This document shows positions 1 to 10,700 of a DNA stretch of 17,145 bases, in pieces; positions within the stretch are counted from its first letter, which is position 1; each line of letters starts with the position of its first letter. The stretch spans positions 1 through 17,145 of the forward strand of contig OUQQ01000456.1 in assembly GCA_900404475.1 (NCBI GenBank), in the 5' to 3' direction. The notes beneath the pieces were generated by a model, which saw nothing but the letters and a program-made list of their open reading frames with translations, was not told the origin of the DNA and did not search any database. This DNA comes from Spongospora subterranea. Lineage: Eukaryota > Endomyxa > Phytomyxea > Plasmodiophorida > Plasmodiophoridae. A program made the translations under genes and the position numbers.

Positions 1-11
1 GGAAACTGCGG

Positions 12-88
12 ACCGGGTTTTATATACTCCTCAGACTGTCCATTTTTAGTGAAATCCACAATATTTACTCTATATAAAAGTACCCGGT
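12..88. repeat. short inverted repeat with TATA-like arms
   Basis: The left arm at 12-26 (ACCGGGTTTTATATA) is the reverse complement of the right arm at 71-88 (TATATAAAAGTACCCGGT), apart from a 3-base insertion in the right arm. The spacer is about 44 bases. It could be a remnant of a small foldback element or a regulatory palindrome. No target-site duplication can be checked because the window starts 11 bases before the left arm. Confidence 0.5.
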
Positions 89-387
89 TCGGTTCAACCA
101 GTTGATGTTTGCTCTAACTGTACTCTAACTTTCATTCCATGCATCGCGTTTAAATTTGTTCGTAAATTTATTCATCTTTGAATGGCTGAATGGCATTTGA
201 AATTTGGCAGAGTCTCGATTGATTCTGCGGCTGATTGAGCAACCTTCCGGGTCCTCGTTTTCTCCGTTTAGGGGGTTGGGCTGCAGAAATGTCGCCGATT
301 ATATTCGCTTGATCTATTGCCTGCAAGACACAACACAAGTACATTTTCCAGTTTCTTCCGCTCCAGATTTCGTAGAACAACGAAGTA

Positions 388-419
388 CCCTAAAACCCTA
401 AATTCACATCCCTAAAACC
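388..419. repeat. telomere-like CCCTAAA tract / telo-box
   Basis: CCCTAAAACCCTAAA at 388-402 is followed by CCCTAAAACC at 410-419. It includes AAACCCTAA, the plant telo-box. CCCTAAA (TTTAGGG on the other strand) is the telomere unit of plants and several SAR lineages. Only about three units are present, so this is not a telomere. It is either an interstitial scar or a promoter element. A related AACCCTAA lies at about 1259-1266, just before the p23 start codon. Confidence 0.4.
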
Positions 420-869
420 AATTCAATTGGTACATCTCTAGCTTCTCTCTTTTTCTTTTTTCGTTTGCTGAGGAAGAGTCACACCACAATGGAAAAAAGC
501 GAAGGGATAACGTAAGAATGCGGGACACTAAACAAAGGAGAACAAAAGCAAGAATGAATTTTATTATTTGATACTAATTGAAAAGACACGAGACCAGTAC
601 GGTATCGATCAATCGCTTGGGTTTGAGGTAGATATTAAGTATAGGAACTAATTGGAAGTGAATTGGTTTTACCCTCTTTTGGACAGTTCTCACAAAGGTA
701 CCGAAAAGTTCTTGCGAACTGTAAATGAAGCGAATTTAACGAGTTGAATAAGAAAGTGTTTATTTCGGGATATTTAGATACACATAAACCTGTTTGTTTA
801 GCACGGAGTGGACGTCATCGCCGTGTTAACAGAATTTTGATCACTTTTACATTTTCAAATGGGCCCGGC

Positions 870-964
870 TGGCACTGCCAAGCTATAGCGACAGACCAAA
901 TCCTGGCACTGCCAAATCTACAACCTCCTTAACAAAGATACTGTAGCGACAGACCAGATCCTGG
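870..964. repeat. direct repeats, 58-base period
   Basis: A 21-base word starting TAGCGACAGACCA occurs at 886-906 and again at 944-964 with one mismatch, a 58-base period. An 11-base palindrome, TGGCACTGCCA, occurs at 870-880 and 904-914 with 34-base spacing. The two repeats are interleaved. This may be a decayed minisatellite or clustered binding sites about 320-410 bases upstream of the p23 start. Confidence 0.55.
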
Positions 965-1282
965 ACGCGGCGGTCAATGAAACCTGCTCCTCTGCCCCTG
1001 GAACAATAGCTCCCGGTCGCCTGGCGGTTGACCCATGTCATAAGTGTACACTGTACATGTTATACACCACTGTGCCAGTCAAGGTTATTCCACTAATATT
1101 CCGTTCCAGTCGTGAAATGTCCGCAGCGGACCTGTGGCGCTACTCTGAGTTGGGAATGGCCTGTGGTGTGGCCTCTTCACCATATTCTAGTGTAGCACCG
1201 GGCTCTCATTAGTCTCAAATCGCTTTCGTATCGATCATCACCCGCCGAACTACATCGAACCCTAATCTACTAATCGTGACAA

Positions 1283-1904
1283 ATGGCGTAAGGCATCGTC
1301 GTACCTATCGCTATAATATATACCTCACTGATCATTGGCCATTCACAGCGCCGAACCCAAAGTTCCGTCATTATTATGGGGCCAAGATGCTGAACGAGTC
1401 TACGCCACGATCAATGTTGCAGATGTTCAGTCCGCTGATGTGCAGTTCGAGGAGACCAAAATGACCTTTTCTGGATCGAAGTCGGAACGGTCGAGCGACT
1501 CGCAGGACTATTACATGAGTGTTGAGCTGGCCGAACCCATTGACGTATCCGGTTGCACCTGGGCCATTCACGGTCTAAACGTACAAATTGTGATGGCCAA
1601 AAAGGAGCGCGGATCATGGTCACAATTTGCCAAAGACCCCAAGAAATGGAAAGCTCACGTCTCCGTCGACTGGAACAAATACAAATCGGTCGACTCTGAC
1701 GACGACGAAGAGGTCCCTGGACGGCTCGACGACATGAAGGACATCATGGGCGGCATGGGTGGTATGGGTGGTATGGGCGGAATGGATTTCGCCTCCATGA
1801 TGAAGAACAGTGGAGGTGCCGGCGGATTCGCCCCTGAAGAGGAAGACAGCGACGACGATGCTTTACCCGAATTGGAGTCTGATGTTCCTGTTCAATCGTC
1901 GTAA
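1283..1904 (+). CDS. p23/Sba1-type Hsp90 co-chaperone
   Basis: Model: join(1283..1287, 1349..1904), 186 residues. The first coding exon is only ATGGC, followed by a GT-AG intron at 1288-1348. Splicing gives an N-terminus MAAEPKVPSLLWGQ in frame with the rest; without it there is no ATG at the front of the domain. Residues about 7-107 form a CS domain (LLWGQ, VYATINV, MTFSG, YYMSVELAEPID, WAIHG, WSQFAKDPKKW, VSVDWNKY). An acidic linker (DSDDDEE) follows, then a GGM repeat and an acidic tail ending near DALPELE. p23 binds the closed, ATP-bound Hsp90 dimer in the cytosol, slows ATP hydrolysis and helps mature clients. The length is close to animal p23 (about 160-185). The WSQF segment stands where animal p23 has WPRL. 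The family call is secure; the 5-base exon is inferred. It is convergent with the hevein-like gene, 193 bases away. Confidence 0.9.
1749..1788 (+). repeat. Gly-Gly-Met tandem repeat inside p23
   Basis: A run of near-identical GGCATGGGTGGTATG-type units encodes MGGMGGMGGMGGMD between the acidic linker and the C-terminal acidic tail. Similar GGM runs occur in fungal, plant and nematode p23 proteins. The third-codon positions vary (GGC, GGT, GGA), so it is not a very recent slippage product. Confidence 0.75.
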
Positions 1905-2097
1905 TTCTGCCACAACCTTCCGTTTTTTCCTGTCATATCAATTTGTGCTTTTTAAAAGTCATAAACAGTACAGTTCGTCGTATTCAATCACTATTCAGGT
2001 CTCGCCAATGACCGGTGTGTTTTCAAATACCGCTTCTCTACAACGTTATACTGTAAAACAAACCCGATCTGTGTTTATCTGCGATGAATCAATCTTT

Positions 2098-2743
2098 TTA
2101 TACTGACAATGCGACTGTTATCGCCAATATGAACACGATCGCGAACGATTGTCCGAATGCAGATGATGACGGCGGTTTGGTTGTTGTTTGCGTTTGTCGG
2201 CCAACCCCTGGAGCTGTCGTTGTCGCTCCTTGATTATTGGGCAGCGTTGCTGGGGCGCTGGTTCCCAGCGCCGGGCGCGGTTGATCGTTGAAATTCTGGA
2301 ACATCGTGCACGGATCGAACCCGCCCTTGAACGCACAGTAGTGGCCATGGAAATGCGATTCGTCGCAGCATAAGCTGCCGGTCGGGAACCCAGCCAAAGC
2401 GCCATCGCATTGGCCATTCGACGTGAGACAGGTTCCGAATGGCCCTTCTGCCCAATGGAACGGTCCCGTCCAATTGGAGTACGCCGGATCCGATACCAAT
2501 CCACATGTTCCGAAATCGGAACACCAATACCCGACATCACATCCTGAGACGATCAACAACAACCGCAATCAACGAATCGGAAAACATTTCGGGACGCTGG
2601 ATTGGAAATGGGCTCTGACCTGCGTTCTCGAAGAACGGCCCACAACGGCCGTCAACACGAGATGGTTTACTGGTGTAGGTGTGATATAATCCCTGAGAAT
2701 ATACCAGATGGGTGAGGGAGATGGCGATAATCACCGGCAGCAT
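2098..2743 (-). CDS. secreted, GPI-anchor-type hevein-like cysteine-rich protein
   Basis: Model: complement(join(2098..2543, 2620..2743)), 189 residues. The intron runs 2619-2544 on the minus strand, donor CAG|GTCAGA and acceptor TCTCAG. Splicing removes an in-frame stop and joins RCGPFFENAG to CDVGYWCSDFGTCG, restoring a CG..C..WCS..G.CG spacing like type-1 chitin-binding (hevein) domains. Residues 1-17 (MLPVIIAISLTHLVYSQ) look like a signal peptide. A second Cys cluster follows (GTCLTSNGQCDG, LCCDESHFHGHYC, DPC), then a Thr/Pro/Ser linker. The end is a hydrophobic, uncharged tail (SFAIVFILAITVALSV) after small residues, as in GPI signals. It probably sits at the cell surface or wall and may bind chitin or another glycan. 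The hevein match is partial, with fewer Cys than the usual eight, so ligand binding is inference. The orthologue is unknown. Confidence 0.72.
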
Positions 2744-4106
2744 TGTCTGAGAGAAAGGTGAGGGGCGAGAGGAATATGGATGATTGGGTTTCTGAGCCAA
2801 TTTCAGGGGGGGATCAGGAACTGGACCATTGAGGTGGGCACACGCCACCCTCATCACCTTGTCTAGGGGGAAACCCTCGTACCCTAATATTACCAACTAT
2901 TACACCCAACGTCAATCGATGTGTATTTCTTGCTCGGGTATTGGCTATCTTTGATCAAGGTTGAGGTTTAGTTGTGTCATCGTTTTCATTTGTGGGGGGT
3001 GTTGCGAAGTTGGTGTCGATCAGTGTCGATCATGACTCGTTCTCTCTCTGACCAATCGACACGGGTTACAGATGAGCTTTCTCGTTCATTTATCACCGAA
3101 TCCGGTTGGTGTGAAGATCGATCAAGGAACCAATCATTAAGATCATGAAACGGTGTTCGAGGGGATGATGATCAGATGGCCCGAACATGTTCATGCCCCA
3201 AATTATCCCTAATTAATCCATGTAGATTATTAACCCGATCTCTAATTCTATGATATTGTCGATATAAAAATCATTGGCCTACTCAGAACGGCGATTTGTT
3301 TTTTTGGGCCGAAATCAACGAGAAACGGGTCGGTATTGAGTCAATAGAAGTGAGAGCGTGCCCCCCTAGGTTTCTCCCTCCCCCAATCACCCCCCGACAA
3401 CCACATCTGCAATCCTTGGTCAGAAAGATCACCGAGATCGTTCCCCTCCCCATCGGTTTCACTCGCGCTCGAAGCGGTTGATTGCCTCCGAAATGTGTAT
3501 CAGATCGGTGTGCCCAAGGTGCACACATTATACTTGGGAAGGTCCATTTTCCACATCCTATTGATGTTCCCCCAAATCCCAAAAATGTCGCCCATTTAGG
3601 GTGCGTCGTGATGGTCCTTCAAAGCACCGATCCGGGCGGCGGTCGGGAAACGGTCGACGATAAGACAACAGCACATGGTCGTGATGTTCTACGCCATGTC
3701 CCACCCGCTCAGCGATGCCAGTGCGATCGACTACTGCGATCGCCATCGCCGTTGGAGCGATCCGTTCCCGATCGTAAAATCAATCGTATGGCGGCGTTCC
3801 CTAGGATCATATTCACTGATGAACAGCTGTTAGAACTTATTGATAAATAGATCTCAAAAATTCAGCCCATTCGGATCAGGAAATGCAAATCGCAAGAATC
3901 GTATTGATCTCCTTTACAATCTCGGCCAATATTAGGAGTCCAATCGACACAAGTCGCCTCAAATTACTGTCTGTTGAACACAAGTGTGACAACGCCATGA
4001 CTATATGGAGATGGGGAAGCATTTATTGCTGATGGTCGGGAAATCCGCTGCGCCACATTGATCTCCCCCTTGACCCAGGACACAAATAGGAAGGGAAAGG
4101 GGCGAG
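2744..4106. other. divergent intergenic region, hevein-like / EF-hand genes
   Basis: About 1.36 kb between two divergent starts; it probably holds both promoters. Frames are open on both strands at about 3283-3850 (100-120 codons each), but none shows a motif, a signal peptide or a plausible splice continuation. The plus-strand frame 3482-3850 begins at a non-ATG codon. I do not annotate them. I see no RNA gene and no strong repeat here. Confidence 0.5.
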
Positions 4107-7100
4107 ATGGCGCTATCGAGTACCGATCACGATCGATCACCGATGATGGAGCTATACGGCCGTCTCCCTTCATTTACTCATCCAATGGTGCAACAACAGG
4201 ATCCATCACGATCGTCATCGCGATCGTCGTCCACCCATCCCATCACGCCACGACACGCCCATTTCCTCAGAAGCGCCTCCCGATTGCAGAGCGCGCGGGC
4301 GGATCGGAACGGGGAACGGGGCGGCGCCGATCACGATCTGGCGGGAACCCATCAGATCTACAGGAACCATATACTGGGGCGAATTCCAGGGGATCAGGCC
4401 AATCTCGCCAGAGCGTTCAATAAGTTCGATCTTTCACGAACGGGGCAAATCGATTACGAGTCGTTTCGCGACGCCATCAAACTATCGGGTTTGGAACAGT
4501 TCAACGAAGATCAGGTCAGTGAACCAGTGATTCCATCGAAATTGCTCGACCGTTGTCGAAGTTGTGTCGACCCGTTCTGGTTAAACGTTCCGCCAACGAC
4601 GTGGGGTTGCGCAGATATTAGCGCTGTTCCATATATACGATGGCGATCGCAAAGGGTTCATCAGCGTGTCGGATTTCATGGCGGGAATATCGGATCCGGT
4701 CGGGTCGATCGAGTTCGCCAATGGATCGGATCGCCCCCACTTCCCGCACGTCGGTGACACCTGGTTTCTCGGCCCATCACGTCGCTGATCCGCACCACCC
4801 AGGTCGAGACCGCCGTTCCGGCCGATCAGCTCCAGGACGTGATCAAGACCAAGATCGGGGAAAAACGCGCCAGCAGTCACGATCTCGTCGACGCTTTCAA
4901 GTTATTCTCTCCGAATCGCAACGGCATCGTGACGCTGCCCCGATTTGAGGACGGATTGCGCCTGTTGGGAATTCAATCAACACCCGACGCAGTTGAACGC
5001 CTGTTCCGGGAGATGATCTTGTCAAATACCGACCAGACCGGCATCGATTTCAACACGTTCGTTGGCAGATTGCTCCAGCAATCGTATTCCAGCGGCGTAC
5101 GTTGAACCGGGAGCCAGATTCCAACGGCCGGTCTGATATTGGTCGTGTTTCCAGGATGGGTTTATCGGGCGATTAGAGGCATACGTCCCTCGACAAGCCC
5201 GACAAGGGAAACTCGAGATCAGGGATCTGTCCACGCATGGGTCGCCGTCCGCCGTCATCGACCTGCTCAGGGACAAGATCGAGCAGAAAGCGTCGTCGCT
5301 GTTCGCCATGCGGAAAGCGCTGAAGACGTTCGATCTGGGTCACGATCATCTTGGCAGAAACGGACCCCGAGATTGATGGTCCATTGTCTCAGATAATTCG
5401 GGCGAAATTGATCTTGCAGAATTCGAGTTGGCGTTAGGGAATCTTGGATTGAACCTAAGCCATAAGGTCAAATTTTCCACAGATCATCGCTCACCTTCAA
5501 ATTCTGTTTTGAAATTCGTGGTTTTGTGCGCGATGATCGATATCGGAGCTGATTGTTGTTCTGACTCGGAACAGAACGTTCAAGACCTGTTCGAGCAATA
5601 CTCCAATGGGCGATCGGGTATCAGCTACAACGATTTCCTGAACGACGTCCTTAGCCAAGGGTATAAAACGGAGAACGCTATCGTTCATCAGCTGGAACAC
5701 GCTTTCAAGGTAATCGGACCTGATATCCCCGTCGTTGCGCGTCATCGAATTGACCGATCGCGGCGCCACCAGATTCCTGTCCGACGACCTCGCACTGCTC
5801 CAGTTCATCGCGATCCCCATCGAATGGACGGCGCCACGTCGCTGCAGATCATCGTCAACGCCATCGGTTGGTCTCGCGGTTTCGTGAAACCCGCCAGGGA
5901 GGGATTAAGTTGCCAACGACCGCCCAGGATGTCGCCCACGAGGACTATACAACCACCTTCGCGCCTTCAAGAAATTCGATCGCGACAGCAAAGGGGAAAT
6001 ACCGCGTTCGTCGTTCATTCGGCGATTGCGCCGATATCTGGGGATATCACGATCGATCCTGTCGACACAGGAGATCGTCGATGCGTTCAACGAGGTCGAT
6101 ACCGACCAGAACGGTGAGTTTCGAGCACATCGCCGCTCATCATCTGTCGGGGTGACGATGGCGGTTCAGGGTGTCTGAGCCACAACGAGTTCCAAGCGAT
6201 GCTGGGTCAGGGCGAGCTCGCCGCCGTCTCTTTACCATTGCGATCCGGTCAATCACGGCCTCAGGCCCCGATATTGGGCCGATGCTTCTCGCGAACCGAT
6301 ATCGAGACGCAACACCTGCTGATCGACAAGATCAAACAGAAATGTATTGGGTATTCGGCTCTCGTCTCGCGACATTCCCGACAACAACATCGTGAAAATT
6401 GACGATTAACACCATATCAGATTAAACGAGTTGAAGAGGTCGATCAACTTCACGTGCGCAGGTAAAAGTGAGATAGGATTTGGCGAGTTCCTGGCGTTCT
6501 GCAATCGATTGGATATTGGGTCCACCACCAACGTAAAACTCAAATCGGTGTCCGCGTTTGACGCTGGATTGACGGTGACAGAACTGGTTAGAGTGTCAGG
6601 CGATTATTCGACAAATACAAAGCGGATTCGAACTCGGAACTGATCGACTACGATCGGTTTATCGATCTGTTGATGAAGGACGGATACAATCCCAACGTAG
6701 GTTTCCGTGCGCCCGACGCCCCTTCGCTGTGAGAATCGCCAACACCCTATTAGGACGGACTAGCGGGACAGTTCGCCGAGCGCCAGCTCCATCGTGCTAA
6801 ACAACCTGTGGTCAGTTCCGGAAATCAATCGACTCGCCGGTTCGTTCTTATCCTGTTCGATTTAAGTTGGACGTGACGTCATCATACGTCAACGTCGACC
6901 AGATTCTGAAAGAGAAGTTCACGTGCAAGGCCCATGGACGCCAGAACCTGTATCGTGCCTTCCACAAATTCGATCTCGACAATTCCCGCTCCATCGATTT
7001 CGACGAATTCTCTCGTGGGTGCAATCAGCTGGGCATATTACTCAACGCTCATGTATCAACGCTCGCCTCTGATACATCGCTGGAATTTTTCCAACCCCGT

Positions 7101-7714
7101 TGTTTTTTTATGTAATGGACAGGACCTGAAGAAGGTGTTCCAATCCTATGTTCCAGATGGCGCAAATCATCTCAACTATCACGATTTCGTCGACAGAATT
7201 CTGGCCGATCAAGTCTCAGAGGTAGTCTGAATCATGATTACGTCCGGTTGGAAGCCTTTACTGATCGAGCAACTCGTCAAAGGGGTTGGAACTGAGATGT
7301 TTAAGGACTCAACATGCCGCCAAACAACGACAGGACCGTATAGAGTAATCGGTTATCAGCTCCGATTTTTCCTAATATGAAGAGTTCGACAATAGGAAGA
7401 CAAAGCCGAAGAAGTTAACTGATAAGGAACTAGAGAATGGATTCGATAAAGATCGACTGCGAGAACAGTTCGATGAGCTATACAATCACCAACAGAACAG
7501 ATCCGTGTCGTTTCCAGAGTTCGTTGACAATATTGGTCGGACTGATCATTATTTGACAGCAGAGGTGGAGATGTGCTGCCTTCGGGAATGAACATCAGTT
7601 ACTGACTGGATGAACTAGGAATCGAGGAAGTTGTTCGAGAAGCACAGCGATGGTCAGAAGGGATCCTTACAGTACGCGACGTTTTTGAAGCGAATGATGT
7701 CGGAAAACACATAA
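4107..7714 (+). CDS. large multi-EF-hand calcium-binding protein
   Basis: A multi-exon gene with about 13-14 EF-hand-like motifs. Well-placed exons are 4107-4514, 4615-4749, 4803-5096, 5155-5338, 5393-5466 and 5575-5709. The exon ending at 6113 joins the one starting at 6170. The stop is TAA 7712-7714. Examples of loops: DLSRTGQIDYES, DGDRKGFISVSD, DLDNSGEIDLAE (formed only by splicing 5338 to 5393), DRDSKGEIPRSS, DTDQNGCLSHNE (spliced), DLDNSRSIDFDE, and the final HSDGQKGSLQYA. A basic header such as LLRDKIEQK, LLIDKIKQK or ILKEKFTCK precedes many pairs, so the protein is a serial array of one module. A Ser/Arg-rich N-terminus of about 90 residues has no motif. The layout resembles calcyphosine/EFCAB6-type flagellar proteins; that role is inference. 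Only a minority of loops keep all Ca2+ ligands. Exons between 5710-5942 and 6250-6870 are unclear, and a frameshift there cannot be excluded. Confidence 0.82.
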
Positions 7715-7749
7715 CTTGGAATCGGTGTATGAATATATATATTTAAAAT
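7715..7749. other. 35-base gap between convergent stop codons
   Basis: This is the whole distance between the stop of the EF-hand gene (7714) and the stop of the HECT gene (7750). It is AT-rich, with an alternating ATATATAT core that supplies AATATA-like words on both strands. Any usable 3' UTR or poly(A) site of either gene must lie in, or run past, the other gene's coding end, so the transcripts very probably overlap tail to tail. Confidence 0.7.
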
Positions 7750-10700
7750 CTAAGATAAATTAAAACCAGCATTTGATCGAATAGCATATGTGAGCTTCTG
7801 TCTTAGCTGATCTAAGGAGGTATACGGGGGAAGTCTCATCATATTGACACACGTGGAGGACGTTGGAAGGGAATTGCAATCCGAATCAGAAGATTTTTGA
7901 ATGCAAAGACCCGGATTGAGCGTTGAAAACCCTAGGTATTGTGTCAGAACTGAGACTATGAGATTATCAACCAATTAATACCTAATAGGGGACCCCTGGA
8001 GCAGCTGGTGAAAAAGCGCAACGTCAAGGATAAATCTTCGTCCGACATAGACTCCAATACTTGCCAAAACCAGCTGATCAGGGGATCATCAGAAGCGAAT
8101 CCTGCGATAGTTTAAAAAATGATTAGTATATTCACTCAACTTTATACACTAACGACTCATATTACCCGTATATGAAGTATGAGCTTTCATATCTCCCAAA
8201 TCAATGGCTGATTTGGATCCAGATATTAGCATTTGCAGCTCATCAGGAGAGAACATTTGCAACAACTTTCTCGGAATTATCTGTCAACATTTCCGATCAA
8301 AAGCATGTAAATGACCAAAACATGTAATGAACCTGATCCAACCCCGTTAAAAACGCAGAACATTGGTAACTGATTTGCCGATTTAGCTTATAGTCGGCTA
8401 ATTGATGCATAAAAGCCAGACGATTAGCCTTGGAAACAGGTATCGTCGATCCGTGGGGGCACAGCTCAACGACCTGACCATAATTAAAAACAAACGTCAA
8501 AACGTTCAACAATTACACGTACCTGTTTTTGTCCAAGGTCATCATTGATCACACAGAAAAATAAACCCAGGTCATCAAAATCACCGTCGAAGCGCTTCAG
8601 AAACAAAAGATTTTTGGAGATTTCTGGATCCATTGATCTGAGATCGTCGATGCAGCTCGGAGCGCCGGTCAACTTTCGGAGAAAGAAATTTGCAAACCGT
8701 GGCTCAATCTGGATTCGACTACAGAGCACCTTCCCGATGATGAGGCCAAAAAATCGTATCAATCTGAAGAGAAGAGTTTTGAATTGGTGAAACGCATTGA
8801 GCAAAGAGCGACATACTCTAGATGGTCAACTCTACAGAAAGAAGATGCAGGAGAAGGGTAGTGCGTATGATCTTCTGTCTCCTTGAACATACCAGTGGAG
8901 GGATCGAGAAACTAAAGACCAAGACTAAACAATACTGATTTGATTCGGATTTACTACCAAATAAACCTGTTTGCAGAAAACATTCACGAACTCTTTCCAC
9001 AGACCTCCTCCATCTATTCCGTGTTCAGGAAGCCCGAAATCATCTACGAATCGTATCTAGTAATAGGCATGAATGAAAAGTAACGAGAATGTCTCAGATC
9101 CATACCCTGATGCGACCTTGAATGTTAGCGCCAATCGCCGAAAGTTGGGTAAAGGCATCTTCAACAACACAATCCCTCCTGATACGAATACTTGCACCAT
9201 GGTGGTAATATGGATCATTAAGTTCCTGAAGAGCAGATGGTTAAGTATCTTGCATTGAGAGCTTCCAATGGGCCATGTGTATTACCGCATTGATGCTTTG
9301 GTAAAAAATCTGAACTCGATTTTGAAAAGGAACGATGAGCGGAACTTCTTTTAAAATCGTCATGCACCTGATAGAGCTAACTTGGCTGCCAGTTGATGAC
9401 GGTATATCGGCAAATCCTGAAGACAGAGGCTTTACAAGTTTAGTGATCTAACATGAAGGAACAGTCAGAAATATCATCTGGCACCTGAAGTGACCGTGGA
9501 AGCTCGGCTTCAAGATTGGAACGGGTTTGCTGATCCATAACAAATATATCTTTGGCGGCAAATGGCTTCCTGGATTGTCGATCCCTAAGCTGCTGGAATG
9601 TTGCGGCAGCTGCAGAACGCTGATACAATGCCCATGGCTGCATGCGAGCAACAGCTTCGTCAGTCCAGTAAAGCTTGACCAGCGTCACTAGGGCTTGTCA
9701 GACAAAATAATTTACAACGAAGAAACGACGGATGCGATTACCGCGCAAAGCAACGACAATTTCGACGACGTCCTTTAGTGGGAGTGGATATTCCTGTACG
9801 TAGAATTCATCATCGTCAATGACTCGAAGATAATGACTATAGGAAAGGCAGAATAGTGTTAACGACGGGGAGTTCTCCTCAAACCACTGCATAGCCAATA
9901 AATCAAACAACAACATGGGGCCATTAACTTGACACTGGCACCTTTAAGTCGAGATCTTGAAAGTGAGTTTGACGCAGCGGTTCCCACAACAATCTTACGA
10001 TCGGAGTACCAAAAGTAATGGCACTAAGAATGTCACGCTGAGCACTCTTCCACCCTCGCAACACCTCATATAAAAGCTTAGTGATAGCAAGATATCCGGT
10101 GTCATCCCTCTTGCGCTATTCAAAAATCAGTCACAATTCATCACAGATGCTTGCCGGCAAACATACTGAATCGCGAATGTTGTTGACAATGGCATTGAGA
10201 AATTTGCGGTCAACAAGCAATGATAATTGCTGTCCTAAATAAGACGGCATACTATCAACAAAAAATTCCCCATTATCTATTTCGTCTTCGTCATCAGAGT
10301 CTGTTGGCGCGTTCACCGGAAAAATGTTCTAAGATAGCGCAATTATTCAGCTGGAAAATCACGAGTAATTAAATACCTTTGGCGCATTTGTCAAAATGGT
10401 GGATAGAGCAGCAAACAGCAGAGGATCAAGCTTTTCAGATTCAAAAAAAGGTGCAGAAACTTGAAGGATGTTGCCCATTAGCCAACCTTGTAAATGGATA
10501 AGTCGCGAAACAAACATGAACAAAAACCCTCACCAATGGCAGGGTAACCCGGGTTCCCAGAGTCAGCGTAAAGCGAAGAAATTTCTGAAAGAATTGCCCC
10601 TCTTTCATCGATTATGGCCTGATAGAACATCCGAAGAATTTGAGGCGAACTCATTGTTCTGGTCACAACTTGAAACGCAATACTAAAGCGGCATTTTGGA

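Larger units (their letters stand above)
1..1282. other. left flank, no supportable gene
   Basis: About 1.28 kb without a gene I can defend. Open frames here are short (at most about 70 codons), overlap on both strands and show no recognisable motif. The stretch holds a short inverted repeat (12-88), a telomere-like CCCTAAA tract (388-419), a polypyrimidine run (about 437-465) and a pair of direct repeats (870-964). The last 150 bases before 1283 probably contain the p23 promoter and 5' UTR, but I see no convincing TATA box at a standard distance. Confidence 0.6.

Noticed and set aside
870..914. TGGCACTGCCA as an NF1/CTF-type site
   Set aside because: The half-site spacing is three bases rather than the five expected for TTGGC-N5-GCCAA, and NF1 is an animal factor.
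1374..1623. Minus-strand frames antisense to p23
   Set aside because: They are shadows of the p23 coding frame and have no motif.
2118..2540. 140-codon minus-strand frame overlapping the hevein-like gene
   Set aside because: It is the neighbouring frame of the cysteine-rich gene; it lacks the signal peptide, Cys pattern and GPI tail that the chosen frame shows.
2544..2595. Alternative 52-base intron in the hevein-like gene (donor at 2595)
   Set aside because: It keeps frame, but the donor GTCCCG is poor. The donor CAG|GTCAGA at 2619 is much better and restores the hevein-like spacing.
3283..3850. Overlapping open frames on both strands (99 and 122 codons)
   Set aside because: The plus frame starts at a non-ATG codon, no domain or signal is visible, and no flanking exon fits.
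4581..4880. 99-codon minus-strand frame antisense to the EF-hand gene
   Set aside because: The plus strand over this stretch encodes clear EF-hand sequence in spliced frames, and the antisense frame has no motif.
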